64,000 nucleotides of DNA from Brachybacterium alimentarium (GTDB lineage Bacteria; Actinomycetota; Actinomycetes; Actinomycetales; Dermabacteraceae), in contig NZ_NRGS01000022.1 in the NCBI RefSeq assembly GCF_002332425.1, positions 1-64,000 of the forward strand, read 5' to 3'. Shown piece after piece: positions 45,977 to 54,618 of the stretch. The notes under the pieces were generated by a model, which did not search any database, was not told where the DNA came from, and saw nothing but the letters and a program-made list of their open reading frames with translations. Both the position numbers and the translations under genes were made by a program. Numbering within the stretch: the stretch's first letter is position 1; each line of letters opens with the position of its first letter.

Positions 45977-46900
45977 TCAGCTCTCCTTCGTCAGGCGGGT
46001 GGAGGCCAGGGACAGCAGGCCGACGCCGATCACGAGCAGCACGCCGATCGCAGAGGCGACATCCGGGTTCCCCTGCTGGATGCCCTTCTGGTAGATCATC
46101 AGCACCGGTGAGGTGGAGGCGCCATCCGGTCCGCCGCCGCTGGTCAGCAGATATGGCTCGGTGAACAGGTTCGCGCCGGTGATGATCGAGAGGATCAGCA
46201 CGAGCATCGTGGTGGCGCGCAGGCCCGGCACCGTGATGTGTCGGAAGCGCTGCAGGATCCCGGCCCCGTCGGTCGAGGCGGATTCGTACAGCTCTTTCGG
46301 CACGTTCTGCAGCGCGGCGAGATACAGCAGGATGTAGAACCCCAGCTGCTTCCACGTCACGTACAGGGCGATCGACGGCATCGCGAGGGCGTCGTTGACC
46401 AGCCACGAAGGATCCGGGGCGAGCGGCCCGAGGATCGTGTTGACCAGGCCATCCTGCGAGAACAGCAGCATCCACACGCCGATCAGCGACACGCTCGCCG
46501 TCACGTACGGGACGTAGAACGCCACGCGGAAAGCACCGGCCCAGCGGGTGACCGCGTTCAGGGCCGAGGCGAACCCCATCGACAGGATGACCGTGAGAGG
46601 CACATTGATCACGAGGAACACCGCGATGTTGCCGAAGGACTGCAGCACGCGGGGATCGGTCAGGGCGGTGCGGTAGTTCTCCAGCCCCACGAACGGATGG
46701 TCCATGTCCATGCCGGGGGCGGTGAAGACGTAGTCGAAGAACGAGATGTACACGGCGTAGGCCAGGGGATATGCCATCACCGCGGCGAGGAACACGATGT
46801 ACGGCAACGAGAGTCCCAGACCGAGGGGCTGCTTCCCGAGCAGCCGACGCAGCGGGCTCGTCGGAGGGCGTAGGGGCGGGGCGGTATCGGGGGTGATCAT
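45977..46900 (-). CDS. Sugar ABC transporter permease (MalF-like)
   Basis: 307 residues from ATG 46900, which overlaps the binding-protein stop; a longer in-frame extension upstream lies inside that gene and is rejected. A Pro-rich leader precedes six membrane helices, with the coupling loop ESASTDGAGILQRFRHITVPGL near 205. GGGPDGASTSPVLMIYQKGIQQGN is a common loop in MalF/UgpA-type permeases. No ATPase is encoded nearby, so a shared MsiK-like ATPase is likely. Confidence 0.93.
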   Translation of the reverse strand: MITPDTAPPLRPPTSPLRRLLGKQPLGLGLSLPYIVFLAAVMAYPLAYAVYISFFDYVFTAPGMDMDHPFVGLENYRTALTDPRVLQSFGNIAVFLVINVPLTVILSMGFASALNAVTRWAGAFRVAFYVPYVTASVSLIGVWMLLFSQDGLVNTILGPLAPDPSWLVNDALAMPSIALYVTWKQLGFYILLYLAALQNVPKELYESASTDGAGILQRFRHITVPGLRATTMLVLILSIITGANLFTEPYLLTSGGGPDGASTSPVLMIYQKGIQQGNPDVASAIGVLLVIGVGLLSLASTRLTKES

Positions 46901-48204
46901 CGTGCTCCCTTCTGCACCAGTTGGTCGATCTGCTCGGCGGCATCGTGCAGGCCGTCCGCGACCGACTTCTTCCCGAAGATCGCGGAGGCGGAGAACTCGT
47001 CGCGGAATCGCTGCCAGATCTCGATGGCACCGGACAGGTAGGGCACATCGGCCACTCGATCGGCCTGATCGGCGAAGCTCGTGTAGTCGGGATGCTCGGC
47101 GAAGTAGTCCGGGTAGGTGGCGAGCAGGTCGGTGCGCAGGGGCATCTGACCGGAGAGCTCGAGCAGCTTGCCGTCCCACTCCTCGCTGGTGGCGAAGGAC
47201 AGGAACTCCCAGGCCGTGAGCCGATTTCGGCTCGAGCTGAACATCGCGACGTTCTTGGAGTCCGCGAAGGTAATGGTCTCCTCGGGGGCGATGCCGTCCG
47301 CACTGGGAACCGGCATGAATCCGTAGTCGAGCTGATCCTTGTAGGTGGCGATCGCCCAGGGCCCTGCCAGCTGCATCGCGGTGGTGCCCATCGTCATCGC
47401 GTCGTCCGTGGACTCCTCCCGTGGGGCGAGCCCTTCCTCGTACATCGCGCGCCACAGCTCGGCGACCGCTAGGCCGTCGGGGGAGTCGAACGTGGTCGCC
47501 TCATCCTCCACGAGGAGCGTGCCGTGGGTCTGGGCGAGGTACATCGGGTAGAAGTCGAACCACGGCTGGTAGAAGTCGCTGGTGGGCGCAGGCCAGACGG
47601 CTGATGCCGAGGCACCTGAGCTGACGATCTGCCGTGAGCCCTCGAGGAAGGTCCCGAAGGTGTCCATTTCCGGGGACTCCGGGTCGATCCCGGCGGCCGC
47701 GAAGATCTCCTTGTTGAACATGACCATCACCGGGTTGGACTTCCAGGGCAGCTGGTAATAGCCGCCCTGGCCGCCGTCCTCGGCGTAGTCGCGGGCGCGC
47801 TGTCCGGTGCGGCTCTCGATGTGCTCCCGGCCGCCCTCGAACGTGGTCAGATCGACCAGGCCGCCGGCGCGCACCCAATCGGGCAGCGCCGCCGGGGACG
47901 CGTTGAAGACGAGGTCTGCGGTGGTGCCGGCCACGATCGCGGCGGAGATGGCCTCCTCCGAGCTGGCCCCGGCAGGGACCTCCTGAAGTGTGACCTGCTC
48001 ATCGGGATGTTCGGCGTTCCAGGCGGCGGTGACTGCCTCGCCCCAGGCGAGCTCCTGCTCGTTGTTGGAGACCCAGACCCGGATGGGGCCGCGAGTTGTC
48101 GCCGCCTGCGCAGCGTCGACCGCGCTGCGTGAGCAGGCTCCTGCGGCGAGGGTCAGAGGAACTGCGAGTGCTGTGGCGCCGAGAGCGCGCCGGGTGAGGG
48201 TCAT
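46897..48204 (-). CDS. Sugar ABC transporter substrate-binding lipoprotein
   Basis: 435 residues. LTRRALGATALAVPLTLAAGAC is a Tat-like lipoprotein signal with Cys 24. The mature family 1 binding protein has RVWVSNNEQELAWGEAVTAAWNAEHPDEQVTLQEV, VMVMFNKEIFAAAGIDPESP and TTAMQLAGPWAIATYKDQ. It probably binds a manno-oligosaccharide, judged from the GH130 enzyme in the operon. GGAG precedes the ATG, and the gene follows the LacI gene by 29 bp. Confidence 0.92.
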   Translation of the reverse strand: MTLTRRALGATALAVPLTLAAGACSRSAVDAAQAATTRGPIRVWVSNNEQELAWGEAVTAAWNAEHPDEQVTLQEVPAGASSEEAISAAIVAGTTADLVFNASPAALPDWVRAGGLVDLTTFEGGREHIESRTGQRARDYAEDGGQGGYYQLPWKSNPVMVMFNKEIFAAAGIDPESPEMDTFGTFLEGSRQIVSSGASASAVWPAPTSDFYQPWFDFYPMYLAQTHGTLLVEDEATTFDSPDGLAVAELWRAMYEEGLAPREESTDDAMTMGTTAMQLAGPWAIATYKDQLDYGFMPVPSADGIAPEETITFADSKNVAMFSSSRNRLTAWEFLSFATSEEWDGKLLELSGQMPLRTDLLATYPDYFAEHPDYTSFADQADRVADVPYLSGAIEIWQRFRDEFSASAIFGKKSVADGLHDAAEQIDQLVQKGAR

Positions 48205-48233
48205 CGTCGATCTCCTCGGTGGTGGGTGGATGG

Positions 48234-49268
48234 TCAGTGTCGAGAGGGCGGGGCGATGCTGCCTCGGCGCACGACGACGGTGCCGTCGACGAGGACGGGG
48301 CGGCGGGCATCGCCGCCGAGCGCCGCCAGCAGCGTGCGGGCCGCGACGGCGCCGCGTACGTCGGCCCCGGTGGAGACGCTGGTCAGCCCGGGGGAGAGGT
48401 GCGCGGAGAGCTCGCTGTCGTCGAAGCCCGTGACGGAGAGGTCCTCCGGGACGCGCAGTCCGGAGCTGCGCGCGTAGGAGAGCCCGGCGATCGCCATCAC
48501 GTCGTTCGCGTAGACGATGGCCGACGGACGATCCGCGCGGTCGACCAGGGCAGCGGTCGCATCGCGACCGGACGCGGCGGTGAAGTCGCCCTCGACGATG
48601 CGATCCGGACGGAGGCCGTGATGGGTCATCGCGTCCACGAAGGCGTCCCGGCGCGCCGCGGCGTGGACGTAGCGCAGGGGCCCGGAGACGTGCGCGATGG
48701 AGGTGTGGCCGGCACCCACGAGCAGGTCCACGAGCTCGCCGACGGCGGCGGCGTCCTCGGTGTAGACCACGGGGGTGTCGACGGGATCATCCTCGTGCGG
48801 CGCTTCGGCCGTGAGCATCACAGCGGTCAGTCCCAGCTCGCGGACGAGGTCAGGACGGCGGTCGCCCTGCTTCACATCGAGCAGGATCACGCCATCGACG
48901 CGTCCCGCGGCGTATCGCTCGTAAGCCGCCGTCTCGGCGTCTTCATCAGTGACGACGTTGAGCATCAGGCCCATCCCGGCCTCGGCGAGGACGGCCTCGC
49001 AGCCGGCGATGAAGCGTGGGAAGAAGGTGTCGGTGGCGATGATCTCCGGCCGCCGTGCGATGACGAGACCGATCGTGCTGGTGCGAGAGGTCGCGAGCGC
49101 CTGGGCGCTCGAGCTCGCGGTCCACCGCAGCGATTCAGCCGCTGCGAAGACACGGCGACGAGTCTCCTCCGCCACCGGGCGCTTGCCGGAGTAGGCGAGG
49201 GAGACGGTGCCCTTGGAGACGCCGGCAGCCCGCGCGACGTCCCCGATGGTGGGTCGTGCACCGTGCAT
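48234..49268 (-). CDS. LacI-family repressor heading the GH130 operon
   Basis: 344 residues from ATG 49268, preceded by GGAGGAGG. A longer frame to 49385 would cross one operator and is rejected. The DNA-binding domain is PTIGDVARAAGVSKGTVSLAYSGKRPVAEETR (6-37), with hinge helix SSAQALATSRTSTIGLVIA. The sensor domain contains YERYAAGRVDGVILLD and HVSGPLRYVHAAARRDAFVDAM. Two identical CAAACCGGTTTG palindromes lie 115-150 bp upstream, so it probably represses its own operon, including the importer and GH130. Confidence 0.92.
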   Translation of the reverse strand: MHGARPTIGDVARAAGVSKGTVSLAYSGKRPVAEETRRRVFAAAESLRWTASSSAQALATSRTSTIGLVIARRPEIIATDTFFPRFIAGCEAVLAEAGMGLMLNVVTDEDAETAAYERYAAGRVDGVILLDVKQGDRRPDLVRELGLTAVMLTAEAPHEDDPVDTPVVYTEDAAAVGELVDLLVGAGHTSIAHVSGPLRYVHAAARRDAFVDAMTHHGLRPDRIVEGDFTAASGRDATAALVDRADRPSAIVYANDVMAIAGLSYARSSGLRVPEDLSVTGFDDSELSAHLSPGLTSVSTGADVRGAVAARTLLAALGGDARRPVLVDGTVVVRRGSIAPPSRH

Positions 49269-49382
49269 GGGCTTCCTCCTCCGTGCGGGGTGAGAGCGGT
49301 CGGATCGGTCCTGTCGGCGGTCGGTCCCGCCGGGTCGGGCATCCTCAGCAGAGGTGCTGGCGCTGACGCCTGATTCGATGCG

Positions 49383-49394
49383 CAAACCGGTTTG
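49383..49394. promoter_or_regulatory. LacI operator CAAACCGGTTTG, copy 1
   Basis: A perfect 12-bp palindrome with the central CG found in many LacI-family operators. It is 115 bp upstream of the LacI start and 25 bp centre-to-centre from an identical copy, a spacing of about 2.4 helical turns. Confidence 0.75.
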
Positions 49395-49407
49395 AACAGT
49401 GAGCAGT

Positions 49408-49419
49408 CAAACCGGTTTG
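49408..49419. promoter_or_regulatory. LacI operator CAAACCGGTTTG, copy 2
   Basis: Second exact copy of the palindrome. Two sites this close could bind two dimers side by side on the promoter of the LacI-GH130 operon. The same 12-mer was not seen elsewhere in the window. Confidence 0.75.
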
Positions 49420-49539
49420 CTGTGACGTGTCAAGTCGTTCGGGAATGAGGGGTCTCCGTGTGTGGCACGCGATCGCGCCGCCACTCGTGGCCACTTGTGC
49501 ATTCTTGCGAGCATCGTTTAGTGTTGCTGATCACGTACA

Positions 49540-49555
49540 GGGGGAGCGCTCCCCC
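49540..49555. promoter_or_regulatory. Operator GGGGGAGCGCTCCCCC, distal copy
   Basis: Perfect 16-bp palindrome about 190 bp before the binding-protein start. TTGCGA at about 49505-49510 and TAGTGT-like bases just upstream could be a promoter that this site overlaps or follows. Identical to the site at 49635 and to the core of the site at 42904. Confidence 0.8.
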
Positions 49556-49634
49556 ACTGTTCGGTCAGAGTTCACATGGCGATGCCTTCGGCGTTGCGTC
49601 GGATCCACTTTCGATGACGAGAGTTCCTACCGGT

Positions 49635-49650
49635 GGGGGAGCGCTCCCCC
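49635..49650. promoter_or_regulatory. Operator GGGGGAGCGCTCCCCC, proximal copy
   Basis: Second exact copy, 95 bp downstream of the first (9 helical turns) and 90 bp before the ATG at 49741. The integral helical spacing would allow DNA looping by a tetrameric LacI-type protein. Confidence 0.8.
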
Positions 49651-49740
49651 TGGCGCGGCCTCGACGTGACGCCCGTCCGCAGTCGTCCGCACCTCCGCCC
49701 TCCGGAGGGCCTCACCCCTTCGTGCACAGAAAGCGTTCCC

Positions 49741-50793
49741 ATGCGACAGCTCCTGAAAGCCTCCGCAGTCCTCGCGACCGCAGCCCTTGCCCTGACCGCC
49801 TGCGGAAGCGCCGACAGCGGCGCCGACTCCGGCGACACGCTCATCGTCTACACGAACTCCAACGGCGATGGCCGTGGGGACTGGCTCACCGAGCAGGCTG
49901 CCGAGGCCGGCTTCGACATCGAGGTCGTCGGCCAGGGTGGCGGGGACACCACCAACAAGATCCTCGCCGAGGCGGGCAATCCCGTCGCCGACGTCGTGTT
50001 CGGGCTCAACAACGTCTACTTCAACCAGCTCGTGGACGCCGAGACGATCGAGCCGTACACCCCGGTGTGGGCCGACGAGGTCGACGCCGAGCTGGGCGAC
50101 GCCTCCGGGGACGGGAACTACTGGCCCGTCGTGCAGCAGGCGGTCCTGCTCGCCTACGACGCCGACAGGATCGATGCGGCCGACGCCCCGAGCGACTGGC
50201 TCGACCTCTGGAACGACCCCGCCTTCGAGGGCCGCTACCAGTCCGAGACCAGCATGGGCAACGCCACCATCCAGATCGTCATGTCCGGCATCCTCACCCG
50301 CTATGCCGATCCTGAGGGCGAGATGGGCATCTCCGAGGAGGGCTGGGCCGAGGTCGGGAAGTACTTCAGCACCGGCAGCCCCGCCGTCGAGGACGTCGAC
50401 ATCTTCCAGCGGATCGTGGACGGGGAGGTCGACTACGGGCAGCTGCCGTCCTCCGGCCTGCCCGGCCGTGAGGCGAGCTACGACATCACAGCCGGTGTGG
50501 TGGAGCCCGAGGTGGGCGTGCCATTCGTGGTCGAGCAGGCCGCGATCATCAAGGGCACCGACCAGCTCGAGGAGTCCCAGGAGTTCATCGACTGGTTCGG
50601 CGGCGCCAATCTGCAGGCCGCCTGGTCCGCGGAGTTCGACTCCATGCCTGTGAACCAGGGCGCGATCGACCAGGCCGAGCCGTCGATCGTCGAGTTCCAC
50701 GAAGGTCTCGTGCGGCAGGACATCGACTGGGAGTTCGTCACCGAGAACCTCAACGGCTGGGTCGAGAAGATCGAGCTCGAATACGTCGTCTGA
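49741..50793 (+). CDS. ABC substrate-binding lipoprotein (iron/phosphonate-type family 1)
   Basis: 350 residues. MRQLLKASAVLATAALALTAC is a lipoprotein signal with Cys 21. The mature protein starts TLIVYTNSNGDGRGDWLTEQAAEAGFDIEVVGQGGGDTTNKILAEAGNP, the pattern of AfuA/FbpA/PhnS-like binding proteins for ferric ions, hexose phosphates or phosphonates. YWPVVQQAVLLAYDADRI and PSDWLDLWNDPAFEGRYQ follow. The iron-binding tyrosine pair of FbpA is not evident, and the operon encodes phosphodiesterases, so I favour a phosphorylated organic ligand such as a glycerophosphodiester. A weak AGAAAG precedes the ATG. Confidence 0.85.
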   Translation: MRQLLKASAVLATAALALTACGSADSGADSGDTLIVYTNSNGDGRGDWLTEQAAEAGFDIEVVGQGGGDTTNKILAEAGNPVADVVFGLNNVYFNQLVDAETIEPYTPVWADEVDAELGDASGDGNYWPVVQQAVLLAYDADRIDAADAPSDWLDLWNDPAFEGRYQSETSMGNATIQIVMSGILTRYADPEGEMGISEEGWAEVGKYFSTGSPAVEDVDIFQRIVDGEVDYGQLPSSGLPGREASYDITAGVVEPEVGVPFVVEQAAIIKGTDQLEESQEFIDWFGGANLQAAWSAEFDSMPVNQGAIDQAEPSIVEFHEGLVRQDIDWEFVTENLNGWVEKIELEYVV

Positions 50794-50837
50794 CCGGCCT
50801 CGCACCACCACCGCACCCTCTTCCGGAAGGCACCGAG

Positions 50838-51923
50838 ATGATCCGCTACGACGGGATCCGCGTGGACTACGGCGATTTCACGGCGATCCACGACCTCGAC
50901 CTGCACGTGCGCGAAGGCGAATTCTTCACCTTGCTGGGCCCCTCGGGCTGCGGCAAGACCACTGCTCTGCGCACGCTGGCAGGCTTCGTGAGCCCCTCGG
51001 CCGGGGACGTCCACGTCGCAGGCCGGCGCGTCACGCGCCTGCCCAGCGACAAGCGCCAGATCGGCATGGTGTTCCAGAACTACGCCCTGTTCCCGTCGTT
51101 GAACGTGCGGGAGAACATCGCTTTCGGGCTCAAGGTCCGCAAGGAGTCCCGAGCCGAGGTGGAGCGCAAGGTCCGGGAGATCGCCGAACAGGTCGATCTG
51201 TCCCCCACCCAGCTCGAGAAGAACCTTGCCGATCTCTCCGGGGGGCAGCAGCAGCGCGTGGCGATCGCGCGCGCGCTGGTGCTGCGCCCCAAGATCCTGC
51301 TGCTGGACGAACCGTTGTCGAACCTCGACGCGAAGCTCCGCGCCCAGCTGCGAGTGCAGCTCAAGGACCTCCAGGAGCAGTTCGGCATCACCACCGTCTA
51401 CGTCACCCACGATCAGGACGAGGCGCTGAGCATGAGCGATCGCATCGCCGTCTTCCACGACGGCCGGGTGGAGCAGATCGGCACCCCCGAAGAGATCTAC
51501 GACGCCTCCGCCACCGAGTTCGTGTGCCACTTCATCGGCGATGCGAGTCGCCTGTCGCCCGCTCTCGTCACCGAGGTCGCGGCCCGGTCGGGCACGGCCC
51601 TCGACCCCACGCGCGCCTCGTACGTGCGCGAGGAGAAGGTGCGGCTCGGCCCCGGGACGGCCAGCGGCGGATCGGTCGCGCTTCCCGGCACCGTGGTGCG
51701 CCGTCGGTACCACGGAGTGCGCTCGAGCTACGAGATCAGCACGCACGGCGCGATCGTCAAGGTCATGCAGCCCGAGGACGGCTCCGCCCGCCCCCAGGCC
51801 GGCGACGCGGTCACCGTGCACATCGACCCCGCCACGATCCTCCAGTACGAGGGCAGGGCCGCCTCTGGCGCCGACGAGGACGGGGCGCCCGCGACCGCCG
51901 TGACGTCCGTGGCCGCGCGATGA
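50838..51923 (+). CDS. ABC ATPase with C-terminal TOBE domain
   Basis: 361 residues. Walker A GPSGCGKTT (34-42), signature LSGGQQQRVAIARAL (133-147), Walker B ILLLDEPLSNLDAKLR, H-loop VYVTHDQDEALSMSDR. After about residue 235 a TOBE-like domain contains EKVRLGPGTASGG and VVRRRYHGVRSSYEISTHGAIVKVMQP, as in PotA/FbpC/UgpC-type ATPases. CGGAAGG lies upstream of the ATG. It energises the fused permease encoded next. Confidence 0.93.
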   Translation: MIRYDGIRVDYGDFTAIHDLDLHVREGEFFTLLGPSGCGKTTALRTLAGFVSPSAGDVHVAGRRVTRLPSDKRQIGMVFQNYALFPSLNVRENIAFGLKVRKESRAEVERKVREIAEQVDLSPTQLEKNLADLSGGQQQRVAIARALVLRPKILLLDEPLSNLDAKLRAQLRVQLKDLQEQFGITTVYVTHDQDEALSMSDRIAVFHDGRVEQIGTPEEIYDASATEFVCHFIGDASRLSPALVTEVAARSGTALDPTRASYVREEKVRLGPGTASGGSVALPGTVVRRRYHGVRSSYEISTHGAIVKVMQPEDGSARPQAGDAVTVHIDPATILQYEGRAASGADEDGAPATAVTSVAAR

Positions 51924-53683
51924 ACGGCGCGAGCAGCATCTCGAGGATGATCCGCTCGCCGTTCGTGATCGTCACCGGCGTGATCGTGGGCTGGTTCATC
52001 GTCGCGTTCCTGATCTGGCCCAATGCGAATCTGCTGGTGCAGACCTTCGTCCCGGACGGCGAGCCCACCCTGCGGGCGGTCGAGAAGCTCGCCTCGTCGG
52101 AACGGGCCATGACGTCCCTCAGCAACTCGTTCCTGCTGGCGTTCGTCCTCTCGGTCACCGTGAACGTCGTCGGCATCTTCGTCGTGCTGGTCACGCGGTA
52201 CTACGACATCAGGGGCGGCAGGATCCTGTGGCTGGGATACGCCACCACCCTGATCTACGGCGGTATCGTGCTGGCCGCCGGGTACAAGTTCGTCTATGGC
52301 GCCGACGGGATCATCACCGGGTTCCTGCTGCGACTGTTCCCCGAGATGGACGCCGACTGGTTCAGCGGCTTCTTCGCCGTCGTCGTCGTGATGACCCTGG
52401 CCACCACGACGAACCACCTGCTGTTCGTCTCCAGCGCCCTGTCCAAGGTGGACCATCAGACCATCGAGGCGGCACGGAGCATGGGTGCTTCGGAGTGGAC
52501 GATCCTGCGCCGAGTGGTCCTGCCGATGCTGAAGCCGGTGCTCTTCGCCGTCACGATCCTCACGTTCCTGGGCGGGCTCGGGGCGCTGTCGGCCCCGCAG
52601 GTGCTCGGCGGGCGCGACTTCCAGACCATCACCCCGATGATCCTGACGTTCGCCGCGACTCCCAGCTCGCGGGACATCGCCGCGCTCCTCGCGCTGGTGC
52701 TCGGCATCGCCACGGTGCTCCTCCTGATCGTTCTGACCCGGATCGAGAAGGGCGGCACCTATTTCTCGATCGCCAAGGTCTCCTCGCAGTTGGTCAAGCA
52801 GAAGATCCGCAATCCGGTGCTGAACGTCGCGGTGCACGTGGTCGCCTACGCACTGTTCGCGGCCTATCTGCTGCCCGTCATCCTCATCGTCCTGTACTCC
52901 TTCCAGGACTCCCGCGCGATCGAGTCCGGGCAGTTCCGCTTCTCGACCATGTCCCTGGACAACTATGTGCGCGTGCTCGGGGAGTCCGCGAGCCTGCGGC
53001 CCTTCGTCATCAGCATCGTCTACGCGGGCCTCGCCTCCCTGATCAGCGTGCTCGGGCTGCTGTTCGTCGCCCGCATCATCGCGAAGCACCGCAACGCGAT
53101 CACGCTCGCCGCCGAATACCTGCTCCACATCCCGTGGATCCTGCCGACCACCTTGATCGCGCTGGGCCTGATCATCAGCTACGACCATCCGAGCCCTCTG
53201 GTGGGTGGCCGCGTACTCACCGGGACCACCGTGATCCTGCTGATCGCCTACGTGATCGGCAAGATCCCCTTCACCCTGCGCCTGCTGAAGGCTGCCTTCT
53301 CGGGGATCAATGACAACCTCGAGGAAGCCGCCTCGCTGATGGGCGCGAGGACACTGTACGTCTTCCGCAGGATCCTGCTGCCCGCGGTGCTGCCGACGGT
53401 TCTGGCGATCGGGGCGCTGAACTTCAACAGCCTGCTGGACGACTACGACACCTCCGTATTTCTCGCGCACCCGCTGTTCCAACCGCTGGGCCTGGTCATC
53501 AAGGCGAGCACCGAGGGTGATGCCAACCTCGATGCGCGCGCGAACACCTTCGTCTATACGGTGCTGCTCATGATCATCACCGGCGCGACGATGTACCTGG
53601 TCTACGGGCGGGGTGCCCGGGATCGCAGCGGCCGGCGCGCCCGAGCACGCCGTCAGCGCGATCGCGTCGGGGCCGAGCGATGA
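51920..53683 (+). CDS. Fused double ABC permease (FbpB/ThiP type)
   Basis: 587 residues, start overlapping the ATPase stop as ATGA. Two permease domains are joined: six helices up to about residue 275 and six more from about 300. Each half has its own coupling loop, EAARSMGASEWTILRRVVLPMLKPV near 185 and EEAASLMGARTLYVFRRILLPAVLPTV near 480. Such fusions are typical of iron, thiamine and phosphonate importers. One polypeptide thus forms the whole channel. Confidence 0.92.
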   Translation: MNGASSISRMIRSPFVIVTGVIVGWFIVAFLIWPNANLLVQTFVPDGEPTLRAVEKLASSERAMTSLSNSFLLAFVLSVTVNVVGIFVVLVTRYYDIRGGRILWLGYATTLIYGGIVLAAGYKFVYGADGIITGFLLRLFPEMDADWFSGFFAVVVVMTLATTTNHLLFVSSALSKVDHQTIEAARSMGASEWTILRRVVLPMLKPVLFAVTILTFLGGLGALSAPQVLGGRDFQTITPMILTFAATPSSRDIAALLALVLGIATVLLLIVLTRIEKGGTYFSIAKVSSQLVKQKIRNPVLNVAVHVVAYALFAAYLLPVILIVLYSFQDSRAIESGQFRFSTMSLDNYVRVLGESASLRPFVISIVYAGLASLISVLGLLFVARIIAKHRNAITLAAEYLLHIPWILPTTLIALGLIISYDHPSPLVGGRVLTGTTVILLIAYVIGKIPFTLRLLKAAFSGINDNLEEAASLMGARTLYVFRRILLPAVLPTVLAIGALNFNSLLDDYDTSVFLAHPLFQPLGLVIKASTEGDANLDARANTFVYTVLLMIITGATMYLVYGRGARDRSGRRARARRQRDRVGAER

Positions 53684-54618
53684 GCGCCGCCTTCCGGCAC
53701 CCGCAGCGGGGCGGCACCGACCGGCTCCTGCACCGGCGCCTCGCCGAGCTGGGGACCCTCGTGGTGGCGCATCGCGGCACGGCCGTCGGCAGCATCGCCG
53801 AGAACACCCGCGTGGCGGCGATGGCCGCTCTCGTCTCCGGGGCCGATGTGGTCGAGATCGACGTCTCGACCTCCGCGGACGGAGAATTCTACGCCTTCCA
53901 CGACGGGACCGAGCAGCGGCTGCTCGGGATCGGCGCGAACCTCACCACGCTCACGGCGCGGCAGATCGACGAGCTGCGATACGTGCACGTGGACCGCCCG
54001 GGCCGTCCGGCTGGTGTGGAACGCCTGCTCGACCTCCTGGCCGCGCTGCGTCCCACTGAGCTGGGTGTGGAGGACGAGGCGGCGCCCCTGGTGAACGTGG
54101 ACCGGTCCTGGGGGTCATGGGCCACGCTCCTCCCCGCCCTGGACGGTCTCGGGATGACCGAGCAGCTGCTGCTGAAGAGCCCGGCCGCTCTGCCCGGACC
54201 GCTCGACGTCCTGCGGCGCCACGAGGTGAAGTACCCCTACCTGCCGATCTGCACGGATCTCGCGCAGATCGAGGACCTCGTCGAGGACGATGACCTCGAC
54301 GTCGTGGGCGTCGAGCTGCTGGCCGATGGCCCGGACCACCAGCTCGCGGACCCCGACCTGTTCGTCGAGCTGCACGCCCGCGGACTGTTCGTGCTGGTCA
54401 ACGCCGAGGTGCTGACCAACGGGATCCCGCTGTTCGCGGGCTATGACGACGAGGCGGCGCTGCTGCACGGGCCCGGTGCCGGGTGGGGACCGCTGTTCGA
54501 CCTCGGCGCCGATCTGATCCAGACAGACTGGCCCTGGCTGCTGCGTGCCTATCGTGGGACCCGAGCAGCCCGCGGCACCGCCGGGGCGACAGCCGTCGAC
54601 CAGGAAGTCCGTTCATGA
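53680..54618 (+). CDS. Glycerophosphodiester phosphodiesterase-family enzyme
   Basis: 312 residues, ATGA overlap with the permease. GDPD motifs are in order: VVAHRG (His 31, Arg 32), SIAENT (Glu 41, Asn 42), VVEIDV (Glu 59, Asp 61) and FHDGT (His 74, Asp 75). TELGVEDEA near 125 carries the metal-binding acidic residues, and DLIQTDWPWLLRAY is the C-terminal signature. It has no signal peptide, so it acts in the cytoplasm on the imported compound. The reaction releases an alcohol and a phosphomonoester from a glycerophosphodiester-like substrate. The exact head group is unknown. Confidence 0.9.
   Translation: MSAAFRHPQRGGTDRLLHRRLAELGTLVVAHRGTAVGSIAENTRVAAMAALVSGADVVEIDVSTSADGEFYAFHDGTEQRLLGIGANLTTLTARQIDELRYVHVDRPGRPAGVERLLDLLAALRPTELGVEDEAAPLVNVDRSWGSWATLLPALDGLGMTEQLLLKSPAALPGPLDVLRRHEVKYPYLPICTDLAQIEDLVEDDDLDVVGVELLADGPDHQLADPDLFVELHARGLFVLVNAEVLTNGIPLFAGYDDEAALLHGPGAGWGPLFDLGADLIQTDWPWLLRAYRGTRAARGTAGATAVDQEVRS

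Larger units (their letters stand above)
49269..49740. promoter_or_regulatory. Divergent control region with four LacI-type operators
   Basis: The 472-bp region separates the GH130 operon (leftward) from the phosphodiester operon (rightward). It holds two CAAACCGGTTTG sites near the left promoter and two GGGGGAGCGCTCCCCC sites near the right promoter. The two operator types are grouped and do not mix, as expected for two different repressors. No gene is supported inside it. Confidence 0.7.
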
